Below are positions 1 through 8,960 of a stretch of 64,000 bases of DNA, piece by piece. Below the pieces are notes generated by a model, which worked only from the letters and a program-made list of their open reading frames with translations, searched no databases and was not told the origin of the DNA. Source of the stretch: Corynebacterium lemuris (GTDB taxonomy: Bacteria; Actinomycetota; Actinomycetes; Mycobacteriales; Mycobacteriaceae); the NCBI RefSeq assembly GCF_024919295.1, contig NZ_JANWTC010000011.1, forward strand, positions 1 through 64,000. The letters are read 5' to 3'. The number at the start of each line of letters is the position of its first letter. Position 1 is the first letter of the stretch. The translations under genes and the position numbers were made by a program.

Positions 1-63
1 ATCACCTGAAAAGCACGAGCGTTGCAACGACCCTCAGAATCCGCCTCCGGCAGGGAAACGGGG

Positions 64-97
64 GACGCCCCGCTCACGGTGGGTGAGTCGGGGCGTC
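64..97. terminator. GC-rich hairpin downstream of sodA
   Basis: The arms GACGCCCCG-CTCAC (64-77) and GTGAG-t-CGGGGCGTC (83-97) pair perfectly except for one bulged base, around a five-base loop. It lies beyond the sodA stop codon. A second small hairpin, CCCGGGA/TCCCGGG (114-131), lies between it and the gene. Neither has a clear U tract on the sodA-sense strand, so termination is inferred from position and stability. The rest of bases 1-143 shows no gene. Confidence 0.5.
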
Positions 98-99
98 GA

Positions 100-115
100 T
101 GTTTCACGTGAAACC
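100..115. other. parS-like ParB-binding site
   Basis: The 16-mer TGTTTCACGTGAAACC contains a perfect 14-bp palindrome (101-114). It matches the widely conserved bacterial parS consensus TGTTTCACGTGAAACA at 15 of 16 positions. It lies in non-coding DNA about 30 bases past the sodA stop. Chromosomal parS sites load ParB and normally cluster near the origin. The match is seen; ParB binding is inferred. Confidence 0.6.
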
Positions 116-143
116 CGGGATGTTTCCCGGGAACGTGGGGGTA

Positions 144-743
144 TTACTTGGCTGCGGCGTAACGCTGTGCGACGTCGTCCCAGTTGAAGACGTTCCACAC
201 GGCCTTGACGTAATCGGCCTTGACGTTCTTGTACTGCAGGTAGAAGGCGTGCTCCCACATGTCCAGCATCAGCAGCGGGGTCAGGTTGATGGAGATGTTG
301 CCCTGCTGGTCGGTCAGCTGCTCGATGACGAGGCGGCCGGCGATGTGGTCGTAGCCGAGCACAGCCCAGCCGGAACCCTGCAGGCCGAGAGCGGCTGCGT
401 TGAAGTGGGCCTGGAACTTCTCGAAGGAGCCGAAGTCGCGGTCGATGGCCTCAGCCAGCTCGCCGGTCGGGGTGCCACCACCGTTGGGGGAGAGGTTCTT
501 CCAGAAGATGGAGTGGTTGGTGTGGCCACCGAGGTTGAAGGCCAGGTTCTTGGACAGTGCGCGGACGCGGTCCGGGTTGGCCTCGCCGTTGCGCTCTGCC
601 TCCAGTGCCTCCAGGGCGGCGTTGGCGCCGCCGACGTAGGTGGCGTGGTGCTTGGAGTGGTGCAGCTCCATGATCTCGGCGGAGATGTGGGGCTCGAGAG
701 CGTCGTAGGCGTAGTCGAGCTCGGGAAGTTCGTAAACTGCCAT
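144..743 (-). CDS. sodA: Superoxide dismutase (Mn/Fe family, probably Mn)
   Basis: This 199-aa cytosolic enzyme dismutates superoxide to oxygen and hydrogen peroxide. The metal ligands of the Fe/Mn family are visible: H28 in the LHHSKHH segment, H77 in [10 protein letters not shown], and D161 and H165 in DMWEHAF. The Gly-Gly pair before the second histidine and a Gln at 146 (DQQGN) are the pattern usual in manganese rather than iron enzymes. Length is normal and there is no signal peptide. The start is supported by a GAAAGGAA ribosome-binding site nine bases upstream. It is divergent from msrA, another oxidative-stress gene, across about 165 bases, an arrangement I know from Corynebacterium. 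Confidence 0.97.
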   Translation of the reverse strand: MAVYELPELDYAYDALEPHISAEIMELHHSKHHATYVGGANAALEALEAERNGEANPDRVRALSKNLAFNLGGHTNHSIFWKNLSPNGGGTPTGELAEAIDRDFGSFEKFQAHFNAAALGLQGSGWAVLGYDHIAGRLVIEQLTDQQGNISINLTPLLMLDMWEHAFYLQYKNVKADYVKAVWNVFNWDDVAQRYAAAK

Positions 744-812
744 GTTGTTTCAGTTTCCTTTCGTTTAAACAGGGGCGTTCCCGACTGTACCGCCGGAAAC
801 CGCCCACTGACC

Positions 813-840
813 ATGATAAGCGAAAGAATCATTTCCGCAA
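813..840 (-). promoter_or_regulatory. Candidate sodA promoter
   Basis: Reading the minus strand, TTGCGG (835-840) and TATCAT (813-818) are separated by 16 bases, a good fit to the vegetative -35/-10 arrangement. The predicted start gives an untranslated leader of roughly 60 bases containing the sodA ribosome-binding site. Confidence 0.45.
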
Positions 841-895
841 CGATAATGTTGCCGAAATGGATCGGTGCAGGTGGCGGCCCCCGCGAAAGCGGGCG

Positions 896-901
896 TACAG
901 T
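896..901 (+). promoter_or_regulatory. Leaderless -10 hexamer of msrA
   Basis: TACAGT lies exactly seven bases before the ATG at 909 and no ribosome-binding site is present. This is the spacing expected when the transcript starts at the A of the start codon. Confidence 0.5.
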
Positions 902-908
902 GGGATCC

Positions 909-1586
909 ATGTCCTGGATGTTTGTCCGCACCCCTGAACTCGTACCCGCCGACAAGGCCCTGCCCGGCCGGGACACCCCGGTCCTGGCCCATCCCCGTCC
1001 GCACGCTGTGCTGGGCACCCCGATCACCGGTCCCTGGCAGGAGGGGCAGCGTTCCCTCCTCGTCGGCATCGGCTGCTTCTGGGGTGTGGAGAAGATCTAC
1101 TGGGAGATGCCGGGCGTGGAGGGGACCTCCGTCGGTTATGCCGGCGGCACCACCCCCAACCCCACCTACCGCGAGGTCTGCGGCGGCGGCACCAACCACG
1201 CCGAGGTCGTCGAGGTGGTCTACGACCCGGAGAAGCTCACCCTGCAGCAGCTGGTGGCCACCGCCCTGGAGAACCATGACCCGACCCAGGTCATGCGGCA
1301 GGGCAATGACGTGGGTACGCAGTACCGCTCCGCCTTCTACACCACCGGCCCTGACGCGGCGGCGGAACGCGATGAGGTCCAGTCGATCGTCGACTCCTAC
1401 GCCGCCCAGCTCAAGCAGCACGGCTTCGGTGAGGTGACCACGGAGGTGCGCACCCTCGCGGAGACCGATTCGGGCGCCTACTATCTGGCCGAGGACGAGC
1501 ACCAGCAGTACCTGCACAAGGTGCCCCACGGCTACTGCCCCCACCACTCCACCGGGGTGGCCTGCCGCCTGCCGGAACAGTCGTAG
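909..1586 (+). CDS. msrA: Peptide-methionine (S)-S-oxide reductase
   Basis: This 225-aa enzyme reduces methionine S-sulfoxide in proteins back to methionine. The GCFWG signature places the catalytic cysteine at C56. Two C-terminal cysteines, C210 (HGYCPHH) and C219, are candidate resolving and recycling residues. The EDEHQQYL segment near the C-terminus is also typical of the family. The frame stays open far upstream, but start 909 is chosen because of the leaderless -10 hexamer seven bases before it; ATG 918 is an alternative. Divergent from sodA and convergent with the HAD gene downstream. Confidence 0.95.
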   Translation: MSWMFVRTPELVPADKALPGRDTPVLAHPRPHAVLGTPITGPWQEGQRSLLVGIGCFWGVEKIYWEMPGVEGTSVGYAGGTTPNPTYREVCGGGTNHAEVVEVVYDPEKLTLQQLVATALENHDPTQVMRQGNDVGTQYRSAFYTTGPDAAAERDEVQSIVDSYAAQLKQHGFGEVTTEVRTLAETDSGAYYLAEDEHQQYLHKVPHGYCPHHSTGVACRLPEQS

Positions 1587-1594
1587 CGGCCGCC

Positions 1595-2260
1595 TCATCC
1601 CCAGACGATCTCGTCGAGGGAGCCGATGCTCCCCGCTGAATCCCCTCCGCGATCCAGGTGGATGGCGGTCATGCCCACCTGCCGCGCCCCCGCCACGTCA
1701 TTGAGCCAGGAATCGCCGATCATGACGGCCTCCTCCGCCGTCACGCCGAGCCTCTCCAGTGTCCCGAGGTAGGCCTCCGGCTGCGGTTTCGGCGCGCCGA
1801 TCTCCACGGTCGCGCACATGACCATCCCCTCGCGCCACAGGCCGGTGCTCTCCATCTTCGCCTGCTGCATGACCTGCGCCCCGTTGGTGAGGATCCCCAC
1901 CTTCAGCCCGGCCGCCAGTGCGTTGTCGAGGGAGGGGGCTGCGTCGGGGAAGGCCCGCCAGTTCTCCCGGTAGACCGCGAGGTAGAACTCGTAGAGCTCG
2001 AGGGCCTCGGCCTCGCCCAGTTCAGGGCGGCCGAGGAATTCCCGGCAGCGTCCGATCCGCTGGCCCAGGTGGCTGATCCGGCCGTTCTCGAAGCGGCTGA
2101 ACCAGCGCTGCTCAATGTCCGACCACCGCTCCCACTGGCCGCCGGACATGCCGAGTTCGCGGCACCAGGCGTCGACACCGGCGCGGGCGGCGTGGTCGTG
2201 GTCGACGAGGGTGCCGTCCAGGTCGTAGAGGACGGCGGCGGTCGTGGCGGGCAGTTGCAT
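1595..2260 (-). CDS. HAD-family hydrolase (phosphatase-like)
   Basis: A 221-aa cytosolic protein with all four haloacid-dehalogenase motifs: DLDGT near residue 13 (the nucleophilic Asp), TNG near 125, a Lys near 157 in GAPKPQ, and GDSWLND near 182 for Mg2+. The helical cap inserted between motifs I and II is the subclass I type found in phosphoglycolate phosphatases and YjjG-type nucleotidases. The exact substrate cannot be read from the sequence. The ATG at 2260 is preceded by a -10-like TACCCT seven bases away. Confidence 0.85.
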   Translation of the reverse strand: MQLPATTAAVLYDLDGTLVDHDHAARAGVDAWCRELGMSGGQWERWSDIEQRWFSRFENGRISHLGQRIGRCREFLGRPELGEAEALELYEFYLAVYRENWRAFPDAAPSLDNALAAGLKVGILTNGAQVMQQAKMESTGLWREGMVMCATVEIGAPKPQPEAYLGTLERLGVTAEEAVMIGDSWLNDVAGARQVGMTAIHLDRGGDSAGSIGSLDEIVWG

Positions 2261-2267
2261 GCATCAC

Positions 2268-2273
2268 AGGGTA
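2268..2273 (-). promoter_or_regulatory. Leaderless -10 hexamer of the HAD hydrolase
   Basis: On the minus strand TACCCT is followed by seven bases and the ATG at 2260, with no ribosome-binding site between. Confidence 0.45.
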
Positions 2274-2362
2274 GGTGACGTGGCAGTGACATTAGTTAAA
2301 GCGGTGTGAATTCTCGGTTGCCCGGTTTGCGGACCCGCAGGTCAGCCGGGACAATGAGGGCC

Positions 2363-4075
2363 GTGAGCAGCACAGGGCACCACCGTACCGGCCCCCGGAT
2401 CACGCGACGGGGGCTTCTCCAGGGCTCCCTGATCGCCGGTGCCGCGGCAGCCGCACCGAGTTCCCTGACCCGCGTCCGCGCCTCCGATATCCAGGCCTAC
2501 GCTGATGTGGATCTCAATTCCCTGCACGCCCCCCTTCCTTATGCTGACCCGGAGTACCACGCGTTCATGCACGGGGTGGCCTCCGGTGATCCGCTGCCGA
2601 ATTCCGTGATCCTGTGGACGCGGGTGACCCCGACCCCGGAGTCGGTCCCCGGTTCCGGGGTCGGCCCTGATGTGCTGCTGCGCTGGGAGGTCTCCGAGGA
2701 TCCGGAGTTCTCCGTCCTGACGCGCGCCGGCACGGTCACCGCCACCGCCGCGCAGGACCACACCGTCCACGTCGACCCCTTCGGCCTGCGCCCGGGCACG
2801 GTGTACCACTACCGTTTCACCGCCCTCGACGGCGAGCAGGCGGGGAGGATGTCCCGCACGGGGCGGACTCGGACGGCGCCGGCGGATGACGCGGACGTCG
2901 AGAAGCTCAGCCTCGCGGTGTGCTCCTGCGCGAACTTCGAGGCCGGCTACTTCTCCGCCTACTCCGACATCGCCCGCCGGGCGCATGCCGGGGAGATCGA
3001 CATCGTCGTGCACATGGGCGACTACCTCTACGAATTCGCCTCCGGGGACTACGCCGGGAAATACGGCGTGGTCCGCCCGCACGTGCCCACCTGGGAGATC
3101 CGCACCCTGGCGGACTACCGCTCGCGCTACGGCCACTACCGCCGCGACGTCGAGCTGCAGGCCGCCCACGCTGCCGCACCCTGGGTGGTGACCTGGGACG
3201 ACCACGAGATCGCCGACAACGCCTGGGAGGGCGGCGCCCAGGGCCATGATCCCTTCCACGGGGACTGGGACACGCGCCGGGACTCGGCGATGCAGGCCTA
3301 TCTCGAGTGGCTCCCGGTCCGCGGCGACGCCCCCTCCCGGGGTGGGCGCATCTACCGGACGCTGCGCTTCGGGCGGCTCGCAGAGATCCACATGCTCGAC
3401 CTGCGTTCCTACCGCAGCGCGCCGGGGGTGCTGCATCCGGTGCAGCGCAACGCCGTCGACCGCACGATCATGGGCTCCGAGCAGTTCACCTGGTTGGCCA
3501 ACCGCCTGACCACGGCCGATACGAGGTGGAACCTCATCGGCACCTCCGTCATGATGGCCCCGCTCAACCTCATCCACGTCGACCAGGCTGTGCGTTCCCA
3601 GCTGGCGGGCATGGTGGGGCTCGATGTCGCGGGCACCCCGGTCAACGTCGACCAGTGGGACGGTTATGCCGCAGACCGCCAGCGCCTGCTCGATGAACTC
3701 GCCCGGGAGCACGGCCACGGCCGCAACGTCTTCCTCACCGGTGACATCCACTCCGAGTGGGCCAGCCACATCCACCACGGCGACCGGGTCATCGCGGCGG
3801 AGCTGGTGTGTTCGTCCATCACAGCCAACAACGTCGACGAGATCCTCGGCCTCGCGGAGGACAGCCCCGTCTCACAGAGCGCGGAGCGTCACGTGCTGGC
3901 CCACAACCCGCACATCCGGCACGTGGACCTGGATGCGCACGGTTACGCCACCCTCACTGTCCACCCGACGCACGTGGACATGTCCTGGCAGCGCGTCCGC
4001 GACGTCACCGTCGCCGGTTCCCCGGTGGTGCCGGGCCCGGGCGTGCGTTACGACGGCGCGCTGATCACCGCTTGA
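2363..4075 (+). CDS. phoD: PhoD-type alkaline phosphatase/phosphodiesterase, Tat-exported
   Basis: An exported metallophosphatase that releases phosphate from phosphomono- or diesters outside the membrane. A twin-arginine signal (ITRRGLLQGS) heads the protein. An N-terminal PhoD Ig-like domain follows (HGVASGDPLPNSVILWTRV) and then the catalytic domain with HMGDYLYEF, WDDHEIADN and TGDIHSEW, which carry the metal ligands. Of several in-frame starts (GTG 2306, ATG 2354, GTG 2363) I chose 2363, because a GACAAT hexamer stands seven bases before it and the Tat n-region then has normal length (570 aa in all). The last 11 bases overlap the stop region of the convergent gene. No Pho-box was recognised. 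Confidence 0.9.
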   Translation: MSSTGHHRTGPRITRRGLLQGSLIAGAAAAAPSSLTRVRASDIQAYADVDLNSLHAPLPYADPEYHAFMHGVASGDPLPNSVILWTRVTPTPESVPGSGVGPDVLLRWEVSEDPEFSVLTRAGTVTATAAQDHTVHVDPFGLRPGTVYHYRFTALDGEQAGRMSRTGRTRTAPADDADVEKLSLAVCSCANFEAGYFSAYSDIARRAHAGEIDIVVHMGDYLYEFASGDYAGKYGVVRPHVPTWEIRTLADYRSRYGHYRRDVELQAAHAAAPWVVTWDDHEIADNAWEGGAQGHDPFHGDWDTRRDSAMQAYLEWLPVRGDAPSRGGRIYRTLRFGRLAEIHMLDLRSYRSAPGVLHPVQRNAVDRTIMGSEQFTWLANRLTTADTRWNLIGTSVMMAPLNLIHVDQAVRSQLAGMVGLDVAGTPVNVDQWDGYAADRQRLLDELAREHGHGRNVFLTGDIHSEWASHIHHGDRVIAAELVCSSITANNVDEILGLAEDSPVSQSAERHVLAHNPHIRHVDLDAHGYATLTVHPTHVDMSWQRVRDVTVAGSPVVPGPGVRYDGALITA

Positions 4076-5906
4076 TCGAATCGCGCCGGATGAACTCCCC
4101 GGCGCGCAGGGCCAGCCGCCGGTCCATCCGCACCGCGGCGTGCCCGCCGAGCACCGCGTCCCAGTACCAGAGCATCTCCTCGTGGTAGTTGTGCCCGTGG
4201 CCGCCGGGCACCAGCAGTGAGGTCAGCTGGTCCAGGCCGATCTGCCAGCCGGTGATGAAGGGTATCCAGCGCATCCCCTGGAACACGTCCAGGCGCTGCG
4301 GGCGGGGGGCCGGTACCCCGCGGGAGCCGGGTTCGGTGAGCCAGACGGGGCGGCGCCAGAACAGCTCCTGGTCCCACCACACGATGGGGTCGGAGGGGTG
4401 CTGGGCGACCACGACGCGGGGATAGTCCCAGTCATGGGCGTAGGGCATGCCGCTGAAGTCCTGGCGCAGGTGCTCGGGGTGGGAGACGAAACGCACGTGC
4501 CGGCCGCCGCCGACGACCGGCAGGCGGGCCGGGGTGCCGGCATCGCGTGCGTCGGTGAGGCCGCGCAGCATGCGGGTGAAGCGGGGTGCGCCGGAGAAGA
4601 CGGCACCGTCGGTGCGTTCGAGGAGGTCCTCCAGACCGTCGAAGGAGGTGGCGATGCCGTAGGCGCCGAGCGATTCCCCCGCGACGTAGAACTTCGGTCT
4701 GTTCTCCGGGTCCATCTGTTCCAGGCGGCGGAGGATTGCCTCGATGAGGATGCGGGAGGCGCGCACCGGGGTGTCGTGGTCCACCAGGTAGGACAGGGCG
4801 GAGGGGAGGAAGGAGTACTGCATGGCCATGGTGGCGCAGTTCCCGCCGGTGAGGAATTCCACGGTGTCCACGGACCAGTCGGTGATCCAGCCGGAACCCG
4901 CGGAGGTCTGCAGCACCAGGGTGTTGCGGTGGAAGGCGCCGGTGCGGTCCATTTCCGCGAGGACGAGCCGGGCGGCGGATTTCAGAGAACGCCCCGGCAC
5001 CAGGCCGATGAAGATCCGGATCGGTTCCCGGGTCTGCGCCAGGCCGGTGACCTCGGCGATGTCCTTCGCCCGCGGGCCGAGGGAGAGCACGGCCCGGCCC
5101 TGGGAGCCGACGGCCGACCACCGTTCCAGGGACCAGGGGGAACCGGAGCGTTCCGGTTCCCACGGCATGCTCGTGCCGGGGAAGACGGACTGGTTGAGCT
5201 GTTCGGCCCGCCGGGACATGTCCGCCAGGAGCCGGCGCATGAGCACCTTGTCGCTCAGCACCAGCGCCAGCCAGGTCAGACCTCCGGCTGCCAGTGACCA
5301 TGCCACCCCCAGCGGCATCCAGCGGGAGAGCCGGCGGCCGAGCTCGTCGACGGAGACCTGGGCGGCGTCCCCGAGCAGCAGCAGGATCCCGTAGCCGGCG
5401 GTGCCGACCACCCCGCCGACGAGGGCGTGCCGGCCGCCGCGCACGTGCTCCAGGTGGACCAGGCGGGCCTGCTGGCGCTGCCGCCGCAGACTCATGAACA
5501 CCGCCGCGGAAGTCACCAGCGCCACCGCCGTGTGGCCGGTCTCCAGCCAGAAGTGGCGGACCCGGGCGGGTGGGCGCAGGCCGTGCCGGCGCAGCCACCG
5601 GTTCAACGCCCAGGACACCCCCGTGCCCACCACATGGCCCGCCCCCTGGCAGATGGCGACGTTCGCCGCCGTCACCCACCAGGGACGCGGCAGCAGGGAG
5701 GGGGAGATCGCCCACCACGTGGCCAGCTCCGCGCCGAGGATCCCGGCGCCGAGGTCCGCCGGGAGGCGGCGGCGCCGCGTCATCCGGAAACCGGGTGTGA
5801 GGTCGGCGGTGACCTCCAGGGCGAAGGCCGCCCCCCTGAGTGCGCGCACCGCCACTGGCGCGGCGGCGGCCAGAATCCGGCGGTGCAGGCGGCGGGGAAC
5901 CCTCAT
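4065..5906 (-). CDS. Membrane-anchored alpha/beta-hydrolase (Abhydrolase_9 family)
   Basis: A 613-aa protein with an N-terminal block of about four hydrophobic segments (roughly residues 45-215), followed by a soluble hydrolase-like domain. That domain contains GESLGAYG, a GxSxG-type nucleophile elbow with Ser as the predicted nucleophile, and a later GHGHNYHE segment with candidate catalytic His. This architecture is that of the actinobacterial Abhydrolase_9 family. Its substrate is not known to me; a lipid or ester role at the membrane is only inference. The start at 5906 is supported by a CAGAAT hexamer seven bases upstream; longer in-frame starts would run into ldh. The 3' end overlaps phoD by 11 bases, tail to tail. 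Confidence 0.8.
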   Translation of the reverse strand: MRVPRRLHRRILAAAAPVAVRALRGAAFALEVTADLTPGFRMTRRRRLPADLGAGILGAELATWWAISPSLLPRPWWVTAANVAICQGAGHVVGTGVSWALNRWLRRHGLRPPARVRHFWLETGHTAVALVTSAAVFMSLRRQRQQARLVHLEHVRGGRHALVGGVVGTAGYGILLLLGDAAQVSVDELGRRLSRWMPLGVAWSLAAGGLTWLALVLSDKVLMRRLLADMSRRAEQLNQSVFPGTSMPWEPERSGSPWSLERWSAVGSQGRAVLSLGPRAKDIAEVTGLAQTREPIRIFIGLVPGRSLKSAARLVLAEMDRTGAFHRNTLVLQTSAGSGWITDWSVDTVEFLTGGNCATMAMQYSFLPSALSYLVDHDTPVRASRILIEAILRRLEQMDPENRPKFYVAGESLGAYGIATSFDGLEDLLERTDGAVFSGAPRFTRMLRGLTDARDAGTPARLPVVGGGRHVRFVSHPEHLRQDFSGMPYAHDWDYPRVVVAQHPSDPIVWWDQELFWRRPVWLTEPGSRGVPAPRPQRLDVFQGMRWIPFITGWQIGLDQLTSLLVPGGHGHNYHEEMLWYWDAVLGGHAAVRMDRRLALRAGEFIRRDSIKR

Positions 5907-5913
5907 GTGGGCG

Positions 5914-5919
5914 ATTCTG
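5914..5919 (-). promoter_or_regulatory. Leaderless -10-like hexamer of the Abhydrolase_9 gene
   Basis: CAGAAT on the minus strand, then seven bases, then ATG at 5906. The first base deviates from TANNNT but the A and final T are kept. Confidence 0.35.
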
Positions 5920-6014
5920 GCAGAGCGGCCGGGGCTTCGCAGGGTTTGCTGCGCAGACCGCCGGATCAGGCGATAATGGTGGCTGTCCCCCTCCCCGAGC
6001 CACCGGAGAACCCC

Positions 6015-6980
6015 ATGCGAACAGCAGTAGGCAACAAGATCGTGCTCATCGGCGCCGGGGACGTGGGTGTGGCCTACGCGTACGCGCTGGTCAACCAGGG
6101 CACAGTCGATCACCTGGCCATCATCGACATCGACGCCAAGAAGCTCCGCGGCAACGTCATGGACCTCAACCACGGTGTGGTGTGGTCCAGCTCCACCACG
6201 CGCGTCACCGAAGGCACCTATGCGGACTGCCGGGACGCGGCGGTCGTGGTCATCTGCGCAGGCGCGGCCCAGAAACCCGGTGAGACCCGCCTGCAGCTGG
6301 TGGACAAGAACATGAAGATCATGAAGTCTATCGTCGATGAGGTCATGGGACACGGTTTCGACGGCATCTTCCTCGTCGCCACGAACCCGGTTGACATCCT
6401 CACCTACGGCGTGTGGCGTTATTCCGGCCTGGACCATCACCGGGTCATCGGCTCCGGCACCATCCTGGACTCCGCCCGTTACCGGTTCATGCTCGGGGAG
6501 CTGTCCCGGACCTCACCGACGTCGATCCATGCCTACATCATCGGCGAACACGGTGACACCGAACTGCCGGTCATCTCCTCCGCCACCATCGCGGGCGTCT
6601 CCCTGGCGTCCCGGGTGGAGCAGGAGGAGGGCTTCGAGGAACGCATCGGGGAGATCTTCGAGGAGACCCGCGACGCCGCCTACGAGATCATCGACGCCAA
6701 AGGGTCCACCTCCTACGGCATCGGCATGGGGCTGGCGCGCATCACCAGGGCGATCATCCAGAACCAGGACGTCGCCCTGCCCGTCTCCGCCCACCTGGAC
6801 GGCGAATACGGCGAGAAGGACCTGTACATCGGTACCCCGGCGATCATCAACCGCGCGGGCATCGCCCGCGTGGTGGAGCTGCGCCTCAATGACCATGAGA
6901 AGGAACGGTTCGCGCATTCAGCCGCCACGCTGCGCGCCGTCAAGGAGGAGTTCTTCCCGCCCACCTCACCCGGGTCCTGA
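6015..6980 (+). CDS. ldh: L-lactate dehydrogenase
   Basis: A 321-aa cytosolic NAD-dependent enzyme interconverting pyruvate and lactate. It has the Rossmann glycine motif GAGDVG (13-18), the substrate-loop Arg R92 (KPGETR), N124 in ATNPVD, R155 in DSARYRF and the catalytic H179 in IIGEHGDTE. Length is normal. The ATG is preceded by CCGGAGAA, a usable ribosome-binding site. A GATAAT -10-like hexamer lies at 5972-5977. The pyruvate kinase-like gene follows 93 bases later, so two enzymes of pyruvate metabolism are adjacent, as I recall for ldhA and pyk2 of C. glutamicum. Confidence 0.96.
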   Translation: MRTAVGNKIVLIGAGDVGVAYAYALVNQGTVDHLAIIDIDAKKLRGNVMDLNHGVVWSSSTTRVTEGTYADCRDAAVVVICAGAAQKPGETRLQLVDKNMKIMKSIVDEVMGHGFDGIFLVATNPVDILTYGVWRYSGLDHHRVIGSGTILDSARYRFMLGELSRTSPTSIHAYIIGEHGDTELPVISSATIAGVSLASRVEQEEGFEERIGEIFEETRDAAYEIIDAKGSTSYGIGMGLARITRAIIQNQDVALPVSAHLDGEYGEKDLYIGTPAIINRAGIARVVELRLNDHEKERFAHSAATLRAVKEEFFPPTSPGS

Positions 6981-7073
6981 GGGGCCCGACCCCCGTCCGG
7001 GATGCCGGGCCGCCCGATCATGGGCACAATGGGAAGGAATTATCCAACCAACCCAAGCGTGCGGAGGCCGACC

Positions 7074-8945
7074 GTGGACATCAGGTTGCATGAGCTGATC
7101 ACCGAGGTTGACAACCTCATCCAGGCGCTCGAGACAGTGGAGCGGCGCCAGGCCGACGCGATCTCCGCGGCCGCGGACAACCACCGCAGCGGGGCAGCCA
7201 ACCTCGTCCACTACGCCGAACTGCGCCAGCATGATGTCCGTGCGGTGCAGGGCGGCCTCGCCTCCATCGGCGCCACCCGTCTGTCCACCGCCGAGCCGGC
7301 CGTCCTGGCCCGGCTGCAGGCGGCCCGCAACGTGCTCTCCGCCTACGCGGGTGAGGAGCTGAAGTACACCGGCGGCCAGGTCCGCAACGCCTTCGCCCTG
7401 GCCGATGACATCCTCGAGGACCACGCGACCATCCTCTTCGGCGAATCCTCCGAGGAGACCCACTCCCGCATCATGGTCACCCTCCCCACGGAGGCCGGCG
7501 AGGACCTCGGGATGGTGCGCGACTTCGCCCGGGCCGGCATGGAACTGGCCCGGATCAACTGCGCCCACGACGGCCCGCAGGTGTGGGAACGCATGATCGC
7601 CAACGTCCGCACCGCCGCCCGCGAACTCGACCGGGAGATCAAGGTGGCCATGGACCTGGCCGGCCCGAAGGTGCGTACCGGACAGATCGCACCGGGCCCG
7701 GCGGTCGGGCGTGCCCGTGTCACCCGGACCTCGACCGGCCGGGTGCTCACCCCCGCCAAGATCTGGCTCACCCCCGCTGACCTGGATGAGGAGCACACCC
7801 CGCCGGTACCCACCGGCCTGCCGGGGCGCCCCACCCTGCCGCTGCGGGTGGACCGGGCCTGGCTGGAGAAACTCACCGTCGACTCCGAGATCACGCTGCA
7901 CGACAACCGGGACGCCAAGCGCCGCTTCACCGTCACCCGCATCCGGGACGAGGGGGTGCTCGCGGAGGGGCAGCGCAACGCCTACATCGCCAACACCACC
8001 TTCCTGGAGCATGACTGGGAACGGACCCGGGTCTCCGGGGTGCCACCCACGGAGCAGCGTCTGCGGCTCTACGCCGGTGACCGGCTCATCCTCACCGACG
8101 ACCAGACCCCCGCGGAACCGACCCCGGGCCGGGTCCCGCGCATCGGCTGCACCCTGCCGGAGGCGGTGGCGGCCATCGAGGTCGGACAGCGCGTGCTCTT
8201 CGATGACGGGGCGATCGCCGCACGCGCCGTCGATAAGCAGCGCAGCGACGACGGGCACACGGAGATCTGGCTGGAGATCACCCGGGCACGGCCCGAGGGC
8301 ACGAAGCTGGCCGCCTACAAGGGCATCAACCTGCCGGAGACCGTCCTGCCGCTGCCCAGCCTGACGGCGGAGGACATCGAGGCCTTCCGTTTCGTGGCCG
8401 CCCACGGTGACATCGCCAACGTCTCCTTCATCCGCGACGCCGCCGACGTGGCCTTCCTCCTCGAGACCCTGGAACAGATCGCCCAGGAATCACCCGACCC
8501 GCAGCAGGTCCGCAACCTGGGGCTCGTGCTCAAGATCGAGACGATCCCGGCCTATGAGAACCTGCGCGACGTCCTGCTGGAGGGCATGCGCCACCCGAAC
8601 CTCGGCGTCATGATCGCCCGCGGCGACCTGGCCGTGGAACTCGGCTTCGACCGCATGGCAGAGGTCCCGCGCCTGATCTTACAGATGGCGGAGGCCGCGC
8701 ACGTGCCCGTCGTCATGGCCACCCAGGTGCTGGAGAACCTGGCCAAATCGGGGCTGCCCTCCCGCGCGGAGATCACCGACGCCGGCTACGCCCTGCGTGC
8801 GGAGGCGGTCATGCTCAACAAGGGCCCGCACATCACCGACGCGATCCGCATCCTCCACACCCTGTCCACGAAGCTGGGCCGCTCCCAGCGCAAGAACCGT
8901 CAGCTGCTGCGCCGCGTCGGCAGCTGGGTCGATGACGATGAGTGA
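7074..8945 (+). CDS. Atypical pyruvate kinase-like protein (Pyk2 type)
   Basis: A 623-aa protein. Residues 1-120 are a helical N-terminal extension absent from classical pyruvate kinase. Then come a first barrel segment (IMVTLP..., ARINCAHDG, AMDLAGPKVRTG), a long insert of about 120 residues, and the rest of the TIM barrel with LKIET (catalytic Lys), VMIARGDLAVELG (Mg2+-binding) and VMATQVLEN. Classical enzymes have SGETAKG where this one has LNKGP, and there is no C-terminal allosteric domain. The GTG start at 7074 has GGAGG six bases upstream. Activity is plausible because Lys and metal motifs survive, but a different role is possible. I recall the same architecture for the second pyruvate kinase of C. 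glutamicum. Confidence 0.8.
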   Translation: MDIRLHELITEVDNLIQALETVERRQADAISAAADNHRSGAANLVHYAELRQHDVRAVQGGLASIGATRLSTAEPAVLARLQAARNVLSAYAGEELKYTGGQVRNAFALADDILEDHATILFGESSEETHSRIMVTLPTEAGEDLGMVRDFARAGMELARINCAHDGPQVWERMIANVRTAARELDREIKVAMDLAGPKVRTGQIAPGPAVGRARVTRTSTGRVLTPAKIWLTPADLDEEHTPPVPTGLPGRPTLPLRVDRAWLEKLTVDSEITLHDNRDAKRRFTVTRIRDEGVLAEGQRNAYIANTTFLEHDWERTRVSGVPPTEQRLRLYAGDRLILTDDQTPAEPTPGRVPRIGCTLPEAVAAIEVGQRVLFDDGAIAARAVDKQRSDDGHTEIWLEITRARPEGTKLAAYKGINLPETVLPLPSLTAEDIEAFRFVAAHGDIANVSFIRDAADVAFLLETLEQIAQESPDPQQVRNLGLVLKIETIPAYENLRDVLLEGMRHPNLGVMIARGDLAVELGFDRMAEVPRLILQMAEAAHVPVVMATQVLENLAKSGLPSRAEITDAGYALRAEAVMLNKGPHITDAIRILHTLSTKLGRSQRKNRQLLRRVGSWVDDDE

Positions 8946-8960
8946 CGGGGGAGGATCCCG

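Noticed and set aside
99-908. A possible 270-residue N-terminal extension of MsrA reading through sodA antisense
   Set aside because: It would cover the whole sodA gene in antisense and lacks family similarity; the leaderless start at 909 explains the gene.
2342-3778. A 478-codon frame antisense to phoD
   Set aside because: Composition is Gly/Val/Arg-biased low-information sequence and the PhoD motifs on the plus strand are complete.
5427-6014. An N-terminal extension of lactate dehydrogenase
   Set aside because: It is antisense to the Abhydrolase_9 gene, and the enzyme begins normally at ATG 6015 with a ribosome-binding site.
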